Shown: piece by piece, positions 20,332-28,290 of the stretch
Position numbering within the stretch: position 1 is the first letter of the stretch
How the letters are laid out: each line of letters starts with the position of its first letter
Assembly (NCBI RefSeq): GCF_016093545.1
Contig: NZ_JADKYX010000021.1
Coordinates: 81,381-145,380 of the forward strand
DNA from: Massilia rhizosphaerae
GTDB taxonomy: Bacteria; Pseudomonadota; Gammaproteobacteria; Burkholderiales; Burkholderiaceae_D
DNA length: 64,000 bases
Direction of reading: 5' to 3'
Position numbers and translations under genes: made by a program
The notes under the pieces: generated by a model
What the model was told of the DNA's origin: nothing
Databases searched by the model: none
What the model saw: the letters and a program-made list of their open reading frames with translations, nothing else

Positions 20332-20699
20332 AGACGGCGCACATCCTCGTCCTGCTGGTGGCGGTGACGCTCGTGGCCGGCGTCGTCGACGCCCACGACA
20401 TGGCGCTGCACGTCCAGTCCAATGGCTGGGCGGTGCTGTCCACGCTGATGTTCAGCTTCCTGAGCTTCTGCTGGTATCGCCTCGACAGCGAGGCGCGCCA
20501 GTACCGGCGCACGCGCTGGCTCAGCATCGGCGTCGTCATGCTGGCGATCGTCGCCGTCCCGTACTACCTCGTGCGCAGCCGCCCGGCCGGCCAGAAGGGC
20601 CGCGCCCTGTTGCGGCTCGCCGGCTTTTGCGTGCTGCTGGCCGTCGCCGGCACGGCCGGCGGCCTCGTCTACGACTGGCTGGCACCGGCCGCCGCCTGA
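20328..20699 (+). CDS. Small membrane protein, paralogue A
   Basis: Product of 123 aa with about four hydrophobic segments and no recognised domain. The middle holds FCWYRLDSEARQYRRTRWLS and PYYLVRSR, which closely resemble the protein encoded at 21761-22111 on the other side of the SPFH gene. The ATG overlaps the NfeD stop, so it is cotranslated with it. The pair probably work in the same membrane assembly as NfeD and the SPFH protein; that is inferred from position only. Confidence 0.75.
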   Translation: MKTAHILVLLVAVTLVAGVVDAHDMALHVQSNGWAVLSTLMFSFLSFCWYRLDSEARQYRRTRWLSIGVVMLAIVAVPYYLVRSRPAGQKGRALLRLAGFCVLLAVAGTAGGLVYDWLAPAAA

Positions 20700-20726
20700 T
20701 CCCGTCCATCCATCGAAAGGAAGACC

Positions 20727-21650
20727 ATGGCATTCTCGTTCGGAACCTTCGCGCTGGTGATCTTCATCATCGCCCTGGTATTCGTTTTCAAGACCATCAA
20801 CGTCGTGCCGCAGCAGCATGCCTGGGTCGTCGAGCGGCTCGGCAAATACCACGCCACCCTGGCGCCGGGCCTGAACATCGTCGTGCCGTTCATCGACCGC
20901 ATCGCGTACAAGCACATTCTCAAGGAGATCCCGCTCGACGTGCCGCCGCAGGTCTGCATCACCAAGGACAACACGCAGCTGCAGGTGGACGGCATCCTGT
21001 ATTTCCAGGTGACGGACGCGATGCGGGCGTCGTACGGCTCGTCCAACTACATCGCCGCCATCACCCAGCTGGCGCAGACGACGCTGCGCTCCGTGGTCGG
21101 CCGCATGGAGCTGGACAAGACCTTCGAGGAGCGCGACCACATCAACACGACGGTCGTCAACGCGATCGACGAATCGGCGGCCAACTGGGGCGTCAAGGTG
21201 CTGCGCTACGAGATCAAGGACCTCACGCCGCCGGCCGAGATCCTGCACGCGATGCAGCGCCAGATCACGGCCGAGCGCGAGAAGCGTGCGCTGATCGCCG
21301 CGTCCGAAGGCCGGCGCCAGGAAGCCATCAACATCGCGACCGGCGAGCGCGAGGCCGCCATCGCGCGCTCGGAAGGCGAGAAGCAGGCCGCCATCAACCG
21401 CGCCCAGGGCGAGGCGGCCGCGATCGTCGCGCTGGCCGACGCCAGCGCCAGCGCCTTGCGCCAGGTGGGCGACGCGATCCGCGCGCCGGGCGGCCTCGAT
21501 GCCGTCAACCTGCGCGTGGCCGAGCACTACGTCGACGCATTCGGCAAGCTGGCCAAGACGAACAATTCGATCATCGTCCCGGCCGACATGGGGGACATGA
21601 GCGGCTTGATCGCGTCGGCGCTGGCGATCGTGAAGTCGCAGAAAACGTGA
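20727..21650 (+). CDS. SPFH/stomatin-like (QmcA-type) membrane protein
   Basis: Band-7 protein of 307 aa that oligomerises on the membrane and is implicated in protease regulation and membrane domains. An N-terminal membrane anchor (about 5-24) is followed by the SPFH domain starting VVPQQHAWVVERLGKYH, with YFQVTDAMRASYG and AQTTLRSVVGRMELDKTFEE. An Ala/Glu-rich coiled coil (about 190-250, QEAINIATGEREAAIARSEG) and a C-terminal tail follow. The start has GGAAG upstream. It pairs with the NfeD gene two positions upstream. Confidence 0.92.
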   Translation: MAFSFGTFALVIFIIALVFVFKTINVVPQQHAWVVERLGKYHATLAPGLNIVVPFIDRIAYKHILKEIPLDVPPQVCITKDNTQLQVDGILYFQVTDAMRASYGSSNYIAAITQLAQTTLRSVVGRMELDKTFEERDHINTTVVNAIDESAANWGVKVLRYEIKDLTPPAEILHAMQRQITAEREKRALIAASEGRRQEAINIATGEREAAIARSEGEKQAAINRAQGEAAAIVALADASASALRQVGDAIRAPGGLDAVNLRVAEHYVDAFGKLAKTNNSIIVPADMGDMSGLIASALAIVKSQKT

Positions 21651-21760
21651 ATGTGATGGTGATCAACGGCAACCCCAACGGGTTCCCTAAGCTGACCGGG
21701 AACGTCGAAGCGCGCTGACCGGGGCGGGGGCTCCCCCGCCGGCGGCGCATGGGAGCCGCG

Positions 21761-22111
21761 ATGAGTCACCAGCGTGTCGTGTTGTGGATCATGGTCCTGA
21801 TGGCCGGCACGGGCCTGCTGGACGCCACCGGGGCCGACGCCGCCGCGCAGCTGCACCTCGTGGTGGGCGTCGTCGTCAGCTATCTGTGCTTTCTCTGGTA
21901 TCGCGGCGACAGCGACGCGCGCGGCTTTCGCAGGCCGTTCTGGCTCAGCGTGGCCGTCGCGGCGTGCGCGGTGGCGACGATCCCTTACTACCTCGTGCGC
22001 AGCCGGCGCGACGGCGAGCGCGGGACGGCGTTGATGGCGTACGCCGCCTACCTCGCCGCGGCGGCATTCGCCGTGTGGGTGGGCATGGCCGTCCGCATCG
22101 GCCTGGCCTGA
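21761..22111 (+). CDS. Small membrane protein, paralogue B
   Basis: Product of 116 aa with three or four hydrophobic segments. FLWYRGDSDARGFRRPFWLS and PYYLVRSR match the protein encoded at 20328-20699, so the two are paralogues flanking the SPFH gene. ATG 21761 is preferred because GGGAG lies five bases upstream; ATG 21749 in frame is possible. Family and function unknown. Confidence 0.7.
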   Translation: MSHQRVVLWIMVLMAGTGLLDATGADAAAQLHLVVGVVVSYLCFLWYRGDSDARGFRRPFWLSVAVAACAVATIPYYLVRSRRDGERGTALMAYAAYLAAAAFAVWVGMAVRIGLA

Positions 22112-22210
22112 ACGCCCGGCATGCATACGCACCGTTTAATTCTCTGTTAAGCCTGCATCCGGTCTAGCCGCGTATAACAGCGGCAGAACAACCACGAACA
22201 GGGTCCTGAG

Positions 22211-22897
22211 ATGAACAACTGGGTGCGCAACAACAAGGGTTTTCTGGCGTTTCTCGTCCTGTTCGGCGTGTTCCGCACGGCGGTGGCGGACTGGAATCCG
22301 ATCCCCTCGGCGTCGATGCACCCGAATCTTCTCGAAGGCGACGTCGTGTTCGTGAACCGCCTCGCATTCGATCTCAAGGTCCCGCTCACGAACGTCGTGC
22401 TGGCGCACCTGGGCGAACCGCGGCGCGGCGACATCGTCACGTTCCGCTCGCCGCGCGACAACACGCTGCTGATCAAGCGCGTGGCGGCGCTGCCGGGCGA
22501 CGTCGTCGAGATGCGCAACGAGCGTCTCTTCATCAACGGCCACGGCGCCGACTACCGCGTCGTCGAACAATCGCTCGATTCCGTCGGCGGCGCCGCCACG
22601 CGCGCGCTGCAGCTGGCCGAATCGTGGGACGGCAAGACCGCCGAGCCGCGCCACCACATCCAGATCATGCCGGACGTGCTGGCGCCGCGCACCTTCGGCC
22701 CCGTCACGGTGCCGCCGGGCGAATACCTGATGTTGGGCGACAACCGCGACAACAGCGCCGATTCGCGCGTGATCGGCCTCGTGCCGCGCAAGCTGCTCGT
22801 GGGCCGCGCCGAGCGCGTGCTCGTCTCCGCCGACTACCAGGGCAACTGGATGCCGCGCACGGAGCGCTTCGGCATGTCGCTGTACCGCCAGGACTGA
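22211..22897 (+). CDS. lepB: Signal peptidase I (S26 family)
   Basis: Membrane serine peptidase that removes signal peptides. It is 228 aa with one N-terminal membrane segment (about 9-25), shorter than the two-span E. coli enzyme. The Ser/Lys dyad is visible: Ser in IPSASMHPNLLEGD (about residue 35) and Lys in LLIKRVAALPGD (about residue 93). The GDNRDNSADSRVIGLV box is present near the C-terminus. It is not next to lepA or rnc, the usual place of the main lepB, so it may be an additional paralogue. Confidence 0.9.
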   Translation: MNNWVRNNKGFLAFLVLFGVFRTAVADWNPIPSASMHPNLLEGDVVFVNRLAFDLKVPLTNVVLAHLGEPRRGDIVTFRSPRDNTLLIKRVAALPGDVVEMRNERLFINGHGADYRVVEQSLDSVGGAATRALQLAESWDGKTAEPRHHIQIMPDVLAPRTFGPVTVPPGEYLMLGDNRDNSADSRVIGLVPRKLLVGRAERVLVSADYQGNWMPRTERFGMSLYRQD

Positions 22898-23071
22898 TCT
22901 TTCCTTCGCGTGCGCGCAGGCGGCACTGGCCGCGCCTGCGTGCCCTCGGTGTTCGCGGGCGCCGCCGCCGGAAAGCGCGGCGGCGCCGGACGACGCCTGT
23001 TTTTCCCGCTACAATTTCGTCCTTCGGACGCTCGCATGGTGCAGTGCCGATGTTCCATCCAAGGCATGCAT

Positions 23072-24268
23072 ATGCAAAGACTCCTGACCGTCATCCTGGC
23101 CTGCCTCGGCATGGTGGGCGCCCTGGCGATCGACACCTACCTGCCGGCCATTCCCGCCATCGGCCGCGCGTTCGACGTGGGGCCGGTCGCCGTGCAGCAG
23201 ACGCTGTCGGTGTTCCTGTTCACGTTCGCGTTCATGATGCTGTTCTACGGGACGCTGTCCGATTCGTTCGGCCGCCGGCCCGTGATCATGGCCGCGCTGA
23301 CGGTGTACACGCTGGCGTCCGCGGGTGCCGCGCTGGCGCCCACGTTCGGCGTGCTGCTGCTGTGCCGCGCGCTGCAGGGCATGGCGGCGGGCGCCGGCTC
23401 CGTCGTCGGCCAGGCGATCGTGCAGGACCGCTTCACGGGCGCCGACGCCCAGCGCATCATGTCGCACATCATGATGGTGTTCGGCCTCGCGCCCGCCATC
23501 GCGCCCGTGCTGGGCGGCTGGTTGTACGTGACGTTCGGCTGGCGCGCGCCGTTCGTCTTCCTCGCGCTGTTCGGCGCCGCGATGCTGCTGGCGACCTGGA
23601 AGCTGCTGCCGGAAAGCCTGCCGGTTGACAAGCGCCACGCGTTCCACGGCGTGGCCATCGCGCGCAACTATCTCAAGGTGCTGGGGCATCCGCAGTTCCT
23701 GCTGCTGTCGCTGTCCGTGGGCCTGTCGTTCGGCGGCCTGTCGCTGTACATCGGCTCGGCCGCGAACTTCGTGATGGAGATCCTGCACCTGCCGGAGACG
23801 GCGTTCGGCTGGATGTTCATCCCCCTGATCAGCGGCATGGTGATCGGCTCCGCGTGGGGCGGCAAACGCGCCGCGCGCATTCCCGCCGCCCGCATGCGCG
23901 CGACCGGCTTCGCCATCATGTTGCTCGCCTGCGTGCTGAACGTGGGCTATACGGCGTACGCCGGCGCCGCCGTCGCCGTGCCCTGGGCCGTGCTGCCGCT
24001 GATGGTCTACACGTTCGGCCTGGCCCTGGCGATGCCCGCGATCCAGGTGAGCGCGCTCGCCCTGTTCCCGGACAACCGCGGCCTGGCGTCGTCGATGCTG
24101 TCGTTCATCCAGATGATGTCGTTCGCGCTCGTCTCCGGCCTCGTGGCGCCGCTGCTGTTCGGCAGCGCGTTCAAGCTCGCGTGCGGCGTGGCGGTCGGCC
24201 TCGCGGCCAGCTTTTGCGCGTGCCGGCTGGGCAATGCGATGGCGCGGGGCGGGGTGGCGGCGGCCTGA
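23072..24268 (+). CDS. Bcr/CflA-type MFS drug exporter
   Basis: Twelve-helix proton-driven exporter of 398 aa. Typical family opening LAIDTYLPAIPAIGRAFDV, then motif A as LFYGTLSDSFGRRPVI between helices 2 and 3, and APAIAPVLGGWLY in helix 5. The substrate cannot be read; relatives export bicyclomycin, chloramphenicol or sulfonamides. ATG 23072 has AAGG seven bases upstream; ATG 23066 is two codons earlier in frame. It is followed by a separate lipoprotein gene. Confidence 0.9.
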   Translation: MQRLLTVILACLGMVGALAIDTYLPAIPAIGRAFDVGPVAVQQTLSVFLFTFAFMMLFYGTLSDSFGRRPVIMAALTVYTLASAGAALAPTFGVLLLCRALQGMAAGAGSVVGQAIVQDRFTGADAQRIMSHIMMVFGLAPAIAPVLGGWLYVTFGWRAPFVFLALFGAAMLLATWKLLPESLPVDKRHAFHGVAIARNYLKVLGHPQFLLLSLSVGLSFGGLSLYIGSAANFVMEILHLPETAFGWMFIPLISGMVIGSAWGGKRAARIPAARMRATGFAIMLLACVLNVGYTAYAGAAVAVPWAVLPLMVYTFGLALAMPAIQVSALALFPDNRGLASSMLSFIQMMSFALVSGLVAPLLFGSAFKLACGVAVGLAASFCACRLGNAMARGGVAAA

Positions 24269-24365
24269 CGCGCAACCGGCCGTCCGAACCTTGCCAAACT
24301 GTAATTCGCCAGATGACGTCCATGAACATAATAATGCTCTTTATTCAACTTTATGAAATGAGCAA

Positions 24366-25106
24366 ATGATGCGTCAAACGATTCCGGCGGGCCTGGTTGC
24401 GGCGTTCCTGCTGAGCGCCTGCGGTGGAGGAGGGAGTGGGGGCAACGCCCCGGTGCAGGCGGCCACGACGGTGACTTACCGATTCACGCCGCCGAAAGCG
24501 GGCGCGCATCTCGTCTATGCCGACCGGCTGGCCGACACCCTGAACAACACGTTGAACCGGGCGGCCGACGACGATGTCACGGCCGTCAATGCCGACGGCA
24601 CATTCACCGTTCACGAAGAGGATCCATCGCACGACCGCCTCGTGTCCGGCGCGGTCGACCAGACCCTGTATCCGACCGACTTCCAGTATGACGCGGCCGG
24701 CCACGTAGCCGCGCAGACGATCGACCGCGGCGCGACCGTTTCGCACTGCACGTACCAGGGCAGTGCGGGGGCGCCGGCAACGCTGGCCGTCGGCGCGGGC
24801 TGGAACACACAATACACCGAGACCTGCGACGGCGGCAACGGTGTGACGTACACGCAAAGCGGCACGTTGGCCGGCGTCGAGACGATCACGATCGCCGCGG
24901 GCACCTTCAGCGCCTACAAATTCGTCTCGACGACGACCTGGACCTTCAACGGCATCACGCGCACGGAAAGCGCCACGCGTTGGCGCGACGCGTCCGGCGG
25001 CGACACGCGCACCCTCAAGATGGTGCGGTCGATCGCCTACAGCGGCGGCACGCCGGCCGCAGGGGCGCCGCTGACGGCGTCGCGGGAATTGCAGAGTTAT
25101 CGGTAA
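24366..25106 (+). CDS. Putative lipoprotein of unknown function
   Basis: Product of 246 aa with a lipoprotein signal peptide: hydrophobic stretch, then LLSACGGGGSGG with Cys at about residue 19. The mature part is beta-rich and low in charge, with two further Cys (HCTYQG, TETCDGG) that could pair. No known domain is recognised. It stands alone between the exporter gene and convergent smpB. No clear ribosome site precedes ATG 24366; a second ATG follows directly (24369). Confidence 0.75.
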   Translation: MMRQTIPAGLVAAFLLSACGGGGSGGNAPVQAATTVTYRFTPPKAGAHLVYADRLADTLNNTLNRAADDDVTAVNADGTFTVHEEDPSHDRLVSGAVDQTLYPTDFQYDAAGHVAAQTIDRGATVSHCTYQGSAGAPATLAVGAGWNTQYTETCDGGNGVTYTQSGTLAGVETITIAAGTFSAYKFVSTTTWTFNGITRTESATRWRDASGGDTRTLKMVRSIAYSGGTPAAGAPLTASRELQSYR

Positions 25107-25148
25107 AGTTTTCTGTCCAACGGCGCGGTTGGACGCGGGCGAAGCAGG

Positions 25149-25598
25149 TCAGCGGCGATGCTGCTTCATCGCCTTCTCGACTTCGCGCTTGGCGTCGCGG
25201 TCCTTCTCGGTGTCGCGCTTGTCGTGCTGCTTCTTGCCCTTGACGAGACCGACTTCGCATTTCACGCGGCCGCCCTTGAAGTGCAGGTTGAGGGGGACCA
25301 GGGTGTAGCCGGAACGCTCGACCTTGCCGACGAGCTTGTCGATCTCGGCCTTGTGCAGCAGCAGCTTGCGGGTGCGCAGCGCTTCCGGATGGCTCCAGGC
25401 GGAGGCGGTCGTGAGCGCGCTGATGTGGGCGCCGAACAGGAACAGCTCGCCATTGCGCACGACAACGTACGCTTCCTTGATCTGCACGCGGCCGTCGCGG
25501 ATCGCCTTCACTTCCCACCCTTCCAGCGCGAGACCGGCCTCGTAGCGGTCCTCGATGAAGTAGTCGAAAAAGGCTTTTTTATTGTCAATAATACTCAT
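25149..25598 (-). CDS. smpB: SsrA-binding protein SmpB
   Basis: Binds tmRNA and brings it to stalled ribosomes in trans-translation. It is 149 aa with the family pattern: YFIEDRYEAGLALEGWEVKAIRDG at the start (OB fold, tmRNA binding) and HISALTTASAWSHPEALRTRKLLLH in the middle. The C-terminal tail is rich in Lys/Arg/Asp (KKQHDKRDTEKDRDAKREVE) and enters the mRNA channel. It is divergent from ratA across 98 bp, a conserved arrangement. Confidence 0.97.
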   Translation of the reverse strand: MSIIDNKKAFFDYFIEDRYEAGLALEGWEVKAIRDGRVQIKEAYVVVRNGELFLFGAHISALTTASAWSHPEALRTRKLLLHKAEIDKLVGKVERSGYTLVPLNLHFKGGRVKCEVGLVKGKKQHDKRDTEKDRDAKREVEKAMKQHRR

Positions 25599-25696
25599 GA
25601 AATCGCTAATTTCCGCGCGTCGGTTAAACTATCGTCGGGCGCGCATTCGGACACGATGGGCGCAACGTAACCAACATCATAACAAACGGTTGACCA

Positions 25697-26128
25697 ATGG
25701 CAGTAGTGCACAAATCAGTTTTCCTCGGGTACAGCGCCGAACAGATGTTCGATCTGGTCGCAAAAGTCGAGGACTATCCGAAATTTCTTCCCTGGTGCAG
25801 CGGCGTGAAAGTGCTCGAGCGCGGCGACGACAAGCTGGTGGCCTGCCTGCAGATCAACTTCCATGGCGTCAAGCAGAGCTTCACCACGTCCAACCACAAC
25901 CAGCGTCCGAGCCAGATGAAGATGCACCTCGTCGACGGCCCCTTCAAGATGCTGGAAGCGACGTGGAGCTTCAAGGCGCTGCGCGCCGATGCCTGCAAGA
26001 TCGAGTTCGACATGCAGTACGAGTTCTCGAGCGTCATCCTCGAGCAGCTCGTCGGCCCCGTGTTCGGCATGATCGCCAACACGATGGTCGATTCGTTCTG
26101 CAAGCGCGCCGAGGTCATTTATGGCTGA
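25697..26128 (+). CDS. ratA: RatA-type START-domain protein (coenzyme Q-binding/ribosome association)
   Basis: Polyketide-cyclase/START-like fold of 143 aa. In E. coli the homologue is called a ribosome-association toxin; related COQ10 proteins bind ubiquinone, and that role is the better supported for most members. The conserved opening MFDLVAKVEDYPKFLPWCSG and the end QLVGPVFGMIANTMVDSFCKRA are visible. It overlaps rnfH by 8 bp, the classic ratA-rnfH pair opposite smpB. Confidence 0.93.
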   Translation: MAVVHKSVFLGYSAEQMFDLVAKVEDYPKFLPWCSGVKVLERGDDKLVACLQINFHGVKQSFTTSNHNQRPSQMKMHLVDGPFKMLEATWSFKALRADACKIEFDMQYEFSSVILEQLVGPVFGMIANTMVDSFCKRAEVIYG

Positions 26129-26420
26129 GCAGGCGGAATTGCAAGTGTTCGTGTCGTATGCCTTGCCGCAGCAGGAATTCGTCCGGCCGCTGCGCGTCGC
26201 GCCCGGCACGACGGTGGGCCAGGCCATCGAACGGAGCGGCGTGCTGACCGCCTTCCCGGACATCAATCTGGTGACGCAGCCCGTGGGCATCTACGCCAAG
26301 AAAAAGACGCTGGACACCGTCCTGCGCGAGGGCGACCGCGTCGAGATCTATCGCCCGCTCGTGGCCGACCCGAAGGATTCGCGGCGCAAGCGCGCGGCCA
26401 AGAAGCAGGCTGCGGCCTGA
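26121..26420 (+). CDS. rnfH: RnfH family ubiquitin-like-fold protein
   Basis: Product of 99 aa with the RnfH pattern (ELQVFVSYALPQQEFVRPLRV, then GDRVEIYRPLVADPKDSRRK). The beta-grasp fold is related to ubiquitin and MoaD, but there is no C-terminal Gly-Gly; function is unknown. It starts inside ratA. The C-terminal tail is Lys/Arg/Ala-rich. Confidence 0.93.
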   Translation: MAEQAELQVFVSYALPQQEFVRPLRVAPGTTVGQAIERSGVLTAFPDINLVTQPVGIYAKKKTLDTVLREGDRVEIYRPLVADPKDSRRKRAAKKQAAA

Positions 26421-26423
26421 GCC

Positions 26424-26443
26424 GGGCAGGGTGCCCGCCCTAC
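26424..26443. repeat. Half REP-like palindrome
   Basis: GGGCAGGGTGCCCGCCCTAC resembles one arm of the REP-like units at 18240-18264 and 29815-29839 (GGTGGGCACGGGGTGCCCACCCTAC). It lies between the convergent rnfH and DUF4124 genes and includes the end of the latter. It may serve as a terminator. Confidence 0.6.
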
Positions 26444-26931
26444 CGGGATGGGCAGTTCGCCAGTACGCGCCGGGCTTGTTCCTGCCGGCGCGCCTTCTCT
26501 TCCTCCGTCACGACGATGCGCTCGCCCTTGTCGTCGAGGTCCGTCAGGCGCCGGCCCGTATTCAGGTACGCCTCGGTGCGGCGCGCCGCCGCGCATTGCT
26601 CGGCCATGTCCGCCTTGTGCCGGGCTTCCTCGGCCGCCTTGCGCTCGTCCGCCTCGCGCTGGGCGAGGCGCTTGCGGAACTCGGCGTCGCGGTCGGCCAG
26701 CGTCGGCGGTCTCGCCTTGTCGTCCGTCGGCGCGGGTGCGGGGACGTCCGGCGCGTACGGCGACGCCGGCTTCGGCGCCTTCAGAATGCGCGCGGCGGGC
26801 GTGCCGGGCGGCGGTGGGCGGTCCGAGAACACGCGCGTGCCTTTCTCGTCGATCCAGGAGTATTGGGCGTGGGCGAGGGGCGCGGCCAACAGGGCGAGGG
26901 CGCAGCTCAGGGGCAGCCAGCGTGGGGTCAT
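26440..26931 (-). CDS. DUF4124 domain secreted protein
   Basis: Periplasmic protein of 163 aa. A signal peptide (about 1-22, APLAHAQ) is followed by the DUF4124 pattern YSWIDEKGTRVFSDRPPPPG, a short beta-sheet module common in betaproteobacteria. Then comes a Pro-rich linker and a highly charged, probably coiled-coil region (about 80-140). ATG 26931 has a GGAGG site 8 bases upstream. Function unknown. Confidence 0.85.
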   Translation of the reverse strand: MTPRWLPLSCALALLAAPLAHAQYSWIDEKGTRVFSDRPPPPGTPAARILKAPKPASPYAPDVPAPAPTDDKARPPTLADRDAEFRKRLAQREADERKAAEEARHKADMAEQCAAARRTEAYLNTGRRLTDLDDKGERIVVTEEEKARRQEQARRVLANCPSR

Positions 26932-27070
26932 CGTGTTTCCTCCGTAACTATCGGATTTCGCCATGATTCGGCGCGGCTGTCAACGGCATCGCGGCCGTGT
27001 GACGATGTGTGAACTTCCGGGCTGCTCATGTCTATATCATTGCCGGCATCGCCACTTTCCGGAGTCTGTC

Positions 27071-28204
27071 ATGCGAATCAAACTCGCGCTGTGCGCCGTT
27101 GCCGTCCTGTCCGCTTGTGGCGGAGGAGGCGGGACGCCCGCTGGCGGCGGCCCGGCCGCTTCCGCACCGTCCGGCACGACGCCAGCGCCGCCCGTCAGCC
27201 AGAGCCTGGTCGTCTTTCCCGGCACCCAGCCGGCCGGCGGCGCCGGCGCGACCGGCGTGAAGTTTTCCCATCTCGGCGGGATCGCCGCGGACCGGGCTGG
27301 CAATGTGTACGTCACCGACGCTTGCGCCATCCGCAAGGTGACACCGGCGGGCGCCGTCACGACGCTGGTCGGTGGCGGTGCCTGCGACCCGGCCCTTCCT
27401 GGCGGCACCGTCAACGACGGGGGGCAGGCTGCCACCTTCCTGAATTTCGGGACCATCACGGTCGATGCGAGCGGGAACGTGTACGTGGCCGACATCAACA
27501 TGGTCCGCAAGGCGACGCCCGCCGGCACGCTGGTGCCGCTGGCGGGCAGGGTACTGTCCACCCCGGCCACGGGTCCGTCCGTCGACGGCGCCGGTGACGC
27601 GGCCAGCTTCGAATATATCCATGACATCGCGGCGGGTCCGGACGGCAACGTGCTGGTCGCCGACGAGACGTATTACCCGCGCGAAGGCACGGGGCCGTCT
27701 GCCGTGCCCGCCTGCAAGGTGGTGGACGGCTACGAGTCGCTGCGCACGGTGACGCCACAGGGCGTCGTGACGACCCTGCCGGGCACCAGCGCCAACTGCG
27801 ACGAGAGCCGGCGCGGCCCGCTGACGGGTGCGCGCATGATCCGCTACGACGCGAGCGACAACCTGTATCTGGTCCATCCGGCCGGTATCGTCCGGCACGG
27901 AGCCGCCGGCGACGCCACCATCGTGCCCGCGGCGGCCTACCGGAACGGCGGCCCGATCGCCATCGCACCCGACGACGCCGGCAACCTGTACTACCTGACG
28001 ACGATCGATGCGGGCGTCTACTACACGATCGTCAAGGTCGCGCCGGACGGCACGCAGACGGACGTGCTCTCGACGCGCCGCGACGCCCCGGCCGACATCC
28101 GCACCACCGACCTCGTCTACGGCATCCGCAACTTGGCCTGGGTCGGCAACCACGACTTCGTGTTCAATGCCGACGACGTGCTCATGCGCGTCACGCTCAA
28201 GTAG
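27071..28204 (+). CDS. NHL-repeat-like beta-propeller lipoprotein
   Basis: Lipoprotein of 377 aa: signal peptide with lipobox VLSACGGGGG (Cys at about residue 17), a Pro/Ala/Gly-rich linker, then repeated NHL-type blades such as GIAADRAGNVYVTD, ITVDASGNVYVADINMVRKATP and IAAGPDGNVLVAD. Likely a six-bladed propeller; ligand unknown. ATG 27071 has GGAG six bases upstream. Independent of guaB, which has its own -10 box downstream. Confidence 0.82.
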   Translation: MRIKLALCAVAVLSACGGGGGTPAGGGPAASAPSGTTPAPPVSQSLVVFPGTQPAGGAGATGVKFSHLGGIAADRAGNVYVTDACAIRKVTPAGAVTTLVGGGACDPALPGGTVNDGGQAATFLNFGTITVDASGNVYVADINMVRKATPAGTLVPLAGRVLSTPATGPSVDGAGDAASFEYIHDIAAGPDGNVLVADETYYPREGTGPSAVPACKVVDGYESLRTVTPQGVVTTLPGTSANCDESRRGPLTGARMIRYDASDNLYLVHPAGIVRHGAAGDATIVPAAAYRNGGPIAIAPDDAGNLYYLTTIDAGVYYTIVKVAPDGTQTDVLSTRRDAPADIRTTDLVYGIRNLAWVGNHDFVFNADDVLMRVTLK

Positions 28205-28256
28205 GATCGACAAGCTGTATTCATTCGGGTTTCGGGACGAACGCCAAGGTTTTCTG

Positions 28257-28262
28257 TATAAT
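28257..28262 (+). promoter_or_regulatory. -10 box of guaB
   Basis: A perfect TATAAT lies 29 bases before the guaB start codon. No convincing -35 box is visible at the right spacing, so the promoter call rests on the -10 alone. Confidence 0.5.
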
Positions 28263-28290
28263 TCGCTTTTGCGCCTATAGGAAATAAACT

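Noticed and set aside
21647..21718. 23-codon frame starting at the SPFH stop (MNVMVINGNPNG...)
   Set aside because: Too short, no ribosome site or conservation evidence. It could be a real small gene, but nothing supports it.
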